Below, one piece after another: positions 5,712-8,329 of a DNA stretch of 8,329 nt. How positions within the stretch are numbered: position 1 is the first letter of the stretch; every line of letters starts with the position of its first letter. This DNA comes from Clostridia bacterium. GTDB taxonomy: Bacteria > Bacillota_A > Clostridia > Oscillospirales > CAG-272. The translations under genes and the position numbers were made by a program. Location of the stretch: assembly GCA_017632155.1 (NCBI GenBank), contig JAGBRZ010000118.1:1-8329 (forward strand). The letters are read 5' to 3'. The notes under the pieces were generated by a model. It had not been told where the DNA came from. It saw only the letters and a program-made list of their open reading frames with translations, and made no database searches.

Positions 5712-8297
5712 TTACTTTAGTTTCTTTTGGAGCTCGTTGAGGAGCGCCATTGCCTCGAAAGGCGACATATTGTTGAGATCTGCCGCGCGGATGTCATCGA
5801 TCACGCTATCATTGATGCAATCATCGAGTGTGATCGCGATGTCCTCATCGGGGATCTCTATTTCGTTATCCTTCATTGCCCTTGCGCGTGCCTCTGTTTC
5901 CGCAAGGATGACCTTTGCGCGGTTAATTACCTCGTTCGGGATACCCGCAAGCTTTGCTACTTCGATGCCGTAGCTGTCATCGGTGCCGCCTGGCACGATC
6001 TTTCGAAGGAATACTATTCCGTCACCGCGTTTTCTTGCGGCAATATTGTAGTTTACAACGCCGTCGAGCTCGTCCGCAAGTGAGGTGAGCTCGTGGTAAT
6101 GCGTTGCAAAGAGTGTCTTTGCCCCGACCTTTTTGCTTTGCGTATACTCGACTATGGCGCGTGCGATGCTCATACCGTCAAAGGTTGAGGTGCCGCGGCC
6201 TACCTCGTCATAGATGATAAGGCTGTTCTTGGTTGCAGAACGCAGAATTGTTGCAACCTCGGTCATTTCGAGCATAAATGTCGATTGTCCCGAAGCAAGG
6301 TCATCGGACGCTCCGACTCTTGTGAAGACTCTGTCAACCACGCAGATATCCGCAGCTGACGCGGGGACGTAAGAGCCAATCTGCATCATTATGCTGATTA
6401 TCGCAACCTGGCGCATATAGGTCGATTTACCCGCCATATTCGGGCCAGTGATTATCATCAGACGCGAGTTTTTCATATCGAGATGAGTGTCATTAGGAAC
6501 AAAATACGAATCCTTGACAAACAGTTCGACAACGGGATGTCTGCCGTCGCGGATCTCGATCATTTTAGCGTCGTTGATCGAGGGGCAAACGTAATTATTC
6601 TTTGCGGCAACTGATGCAAGCGAGCAATAAACATCAAGCTTTGCAAGAAGGGATGCCGTCGACTGTATTCTCGGAGCGGCGGCGGCTACGAGCGCGCGCA
6701 CCTGCGAGAACAGATCGTATTCAAGAGCGGCGAGGCGGTCGCCCGCGCCCAGCACGGTTGATTCGATCTCCTTGAGCTCTTCGGTTATGTAACGCTCGCC
6801 GTTTGCGAGTGTTTGTTTTCTGATATAGTGAGGAGGAACCTGATCCATAAAGGATTTTGATACCTCGATATAATAGCCGAACACGCGGTTGTTGCCGATC
6901 TTCAGCGTTTTGATGCCCGTGGCTTCGCGCTCTTTTTCAGCGATCTGCTCGAGCCATTCTTTTCCGCCGCCGAGGATCTTTCGGAGCTCGTCGACGTCTT
7001 TATCATATCCTTCTGCAATCATACCGCCTTCACGAACCGAAAACGGAGGCTCGGCGACGATTGCGTTGTTGATAAGCGAGGTAATGTCCTCAAGCGTATC
7101 AAGCTGATTACGAAGGGTGATAAGCTCGTTGCCCTGACAAGACGAAAGGATCTCTTTTACCTTGGGGACGACCGAAAGAGTTGAGCATATTGCGCGGAGA
7201 TCGCGAGCGTTTGCGCTTCCGAAGACTACTCTTGCAACAAGGCGCTCGAGGTCGAGAACACCGTCCATAAGGTCGGATATATCCTCGCGAAGCATATAGC
7301 TTTCAAAGAGCTCTGTGACCGCATTTTGTCTGCGGAGTATTTCAGAAACCGAAAGGAGGGGATGCTCGATCCACATTTTGAGCATTCTTGCTCCCGCGGC
7401 ACTCTTGGTTTTATCAAGCACCCACAAAAGCGAACCCTTCTTCTCTTTTGTGCGCATCGTTTCTGTGAGCTCGAGGTTGCGGCGCGTTGAATAGTCGATC
7501 TGCATATATCTGTTGGTTTCATAGATGTTGAGATCTTTGATGTACGACATATCCGAGCGCTGTGTTTCGGCTATATAGGAAATGATGGCACCGAGTGCGT
7601 AAATCAGCGGCTTTTTCTGCTTGTCCTCATCGCGGAGAATACCCGCGAAATGTCTTTCTGCGGCAACGGTTGAAGCAATGGGCTCGAAGAAATGAGCACG
7701 TCTGTCTTCAATCATAGAACCGATACGCGTTCTGATAAACTCGGAAAGCGAGGGCATAGTTTCAAGCGGAACGTTGATTAAAACCTCGCTGGGCTGATAG
7801 GTTGCAAGCTCGTTTTGAATTTCTGTCAGAGCATTTTTGCCATCAAAATCGGTGGCGTAGATCTGACCGGTTGAAATATCTGCAAAGCAAAGTCCCTCAC
7901 CGTTATCCGAGAAACAGAGCGAGCAAAGGAAGTTGTTCGCTCCTTCTGTCAGCATCTGCGCTTCAAGGACAGTTCCCGGTGTAATGATTCGGACAACGTC
8001 ACGTTTAACGAGTCCCTTTGCAGTCGCGGGATCTTCGACCTGCTCGCAGATAGCAACCTTATAGCCTTTGTCTATCAGCTTGGCAATATAGCCTTCCGCG
8101 CTGTGAAACGGCACACCGCACATCGGTGCGCGCTCGGCTTCGCCGCAATCGCGACCCGTGAGTGTCAGCTCAAGCTCGCGGGAGGCAGTGAGGGCATCGT
8201 CAAAGAACATCTCGTAAAAATCGCCGAGACGGTAAAACAAGAGGTAGCCCTCGTATTGATTCTTTATTTCAAAATATTGCTGCATCATTGGAGTCAT
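5712..8297 (-). CDS. mutS: DNA mismatch repair protein MutS
   Basis: Cytoplasmic mismatch sensor: it binds base mismatches and small loops, then forms an ATP-dependent sliding clamp that recruits MutL. At 861 residues it has the usual family length. The N-terminal mismatch-binding domain shows the F27-Y-E29 wedge motif. The core and clamp region includes GYYIEV at 474-479. The ABC-type ATPase shows the Walker A loop GPNMAGKST at 618-626 (K624), a signature stretch around 663-678, Walker B LIIYDE at 693-698 (D697, E698) and the conserved ATHYHEL at 731-737. The C-terminal helix-turn-helix dimer region (about 768-800) and the SPFEAMALLNEL tail are intact. The ATG start is chosen because AGAGGTG lies 7 bases upstream and the protein begins at the family's usual TPMMQQY block. 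It is the first complete gene of a compact run with mutL and tgt. A QxxLF-type beta-clamp motif, common in MutS tails, is not evident. Identity is very secure. Confidence 0.98.
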   Translation of the reverse strand: MTPMMQQYFEIKNQYEGYLLFYRLGDFYEMFFDDALTASRELELTLTGRDCGEAERAPMCGVPFHSAEGYIAKLIDKGYKVAICEQVEDPATAKGLVKRDVVRIITPGTVLEAQMLTEGANNFLCSLCFSDNGEGLCFADISTGQIYATDFDGKNALTEIQNELATYQPSEVLINVPLETMPSLSEFIRTRIGSMIEDRRAHFFEPIASTVAAERHFAGILRDEDKQKKPLIYALGAIISYIAETQRSDMSYIKDLNIYETNRYMQIDYSTRRNLELTETMRTKEKKGSLLWVLDKTKSAAGARMLKMWIEHPLLSVSEILRRQNAVTELFESYMLREDISDLMDGVLDLERLVARVVFGSANARDLRAICSTLSVVPKVKEILSSCQGNELITLRNQLDTLEDITSLINNAIVAEPPFSVREGGMIAEGYDKDVDELRKILGGGKEWLEQIAEKEREATGIKTLKIGNNRVFGYYIEVSKSFMDQVPPHYIRKQTLANGERYITEELKEIESTVLGAGDRLAALEYDLFSQVRALVAAAAPRIQSTASLLAKLDVYCSLASVAAKNNYVCPSINDAKMIEIRDGRHPVVELFVKDSYFVPNDTHLDMKNSRLMIITGPNMAGKSTYMRQVAIISIMMQIGSYVPASAADICVVDRVFTRVGASDDLASGQSTFMLEMTEVATILRSATKNSLIIYDEVGRGTSTFDGMSIARAIVEYTQSKKVGAKTLFATHYHELTSLADELDGVVNYNIAARKRGDGIVFLRKIVPGGTDDSYGIEVAKLAGIPNEVINRAKVILAETEARARAMKDNEIEIPDEDIAITLDDCINDSVIDDIRAADLNNMSPFEAMALLNELQKKLK

Positions 8298-8304
8298 AAT
8301 GCAA

Positions 8305-8311
8305 CACCTCT
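8305..8311 (-). promoter_or_regulatory. mutS ribosome binding site
   Basis: AGAGGTG with a 7-base spacer to the ATG at 8297. It decides in favour of the first of three nearby methionines (M1, M4, M5). The window ends 18 bases further upstream, so no promoter for the cluster can be judged. Confidence 0.7.
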
Positions 8312-8329
8312 CATTTCTTAAGCGTTAAA

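Noticed and set aside
8294..8314. A six-codon mini-ORF (MRGVAL) whose TGA overlaps the mutS ATG as ATGA
   Set aside because: It has no ribosome binding site of its own, and its codons overlap the mutS ribosome binding site. It is probably chance.
8318..8329. Possible last codons and TAA stop of an upstream gene (reading F-N-A-stop), which would end 20 bases before mutS
   Set aside because: Only three codons are visible. miaB often precedes mutS in Clostridia, but nothing here can identify the gene or show that it is one.

Overview
The window carries five complete genes, all on the minus strand and tightly packed. In transcription order, from the high-coordinate end to the low end, they are mutS, mutL, tgt, a divergent LytR-CpsA-Psr (LCP)-like membrane-anchored protein, and glyS (single-chain glycyl-tRNA synthetase). 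There is no RNA gene, mobile element, CRISPR array or direct-repeat family, and no gene-free stretch above 70 bases.

Likely source: a Gram-positive bacterium of the class Clostridia, probably an uncultured gut or rumen member. The reasons are the strong AGGAGG-type ribosome binding sites, a near-consensus sigma-A promoter, an endonuclease-type MutL (the kind found in bacteria without MutH), an LCP-like protein, and a Tgt and GlyRS that both read like clostridial sequences. The family cannot be fixed from the sequence alone.

Layout: (1) 8297-2653 is a mismatch-repair/tRNA-modification cluster. mutS and mutL are 13 bases apart, mutL and tgt are 1 base apart, and the tgt ribosome binding site lies inside the last codons of mutL. 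These three are almost certainly one transcript. (2) 2652-2584 is the only real intergenic gap (69 bases). It holds a sigma-A promoter (TTGCCA, 17 bases, TATAAT) and a strong ribosome binding site for the next gene. No convincing terminator separates it from tgt, so read-through is possible. (3) 2583-26 is the LCP-like gene followed 17 bases later by glyS, presumably co-transcribed from that promoter.

How they work together: MutS recognises mismatches and MutL nicks and coordinates repair. Tgt inserts the queuosine precursor into anticodon position 34, and GlyRS charges tRNA-Gly. Combining these in one neighbourhood looks like housekeeping co-expression, not a dedicated pathway. The least ordinary gene is the LCP-like protein: it keeps the fold's landmark motifs but, by eye, has lost most of the basic residues that active LCP ligases use to bind the polyprenyl-pyrophosphate substrate, and it carries an insertion of about 50-60 residues. 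I see no evidence of a previously undescribed multi-gene system here.
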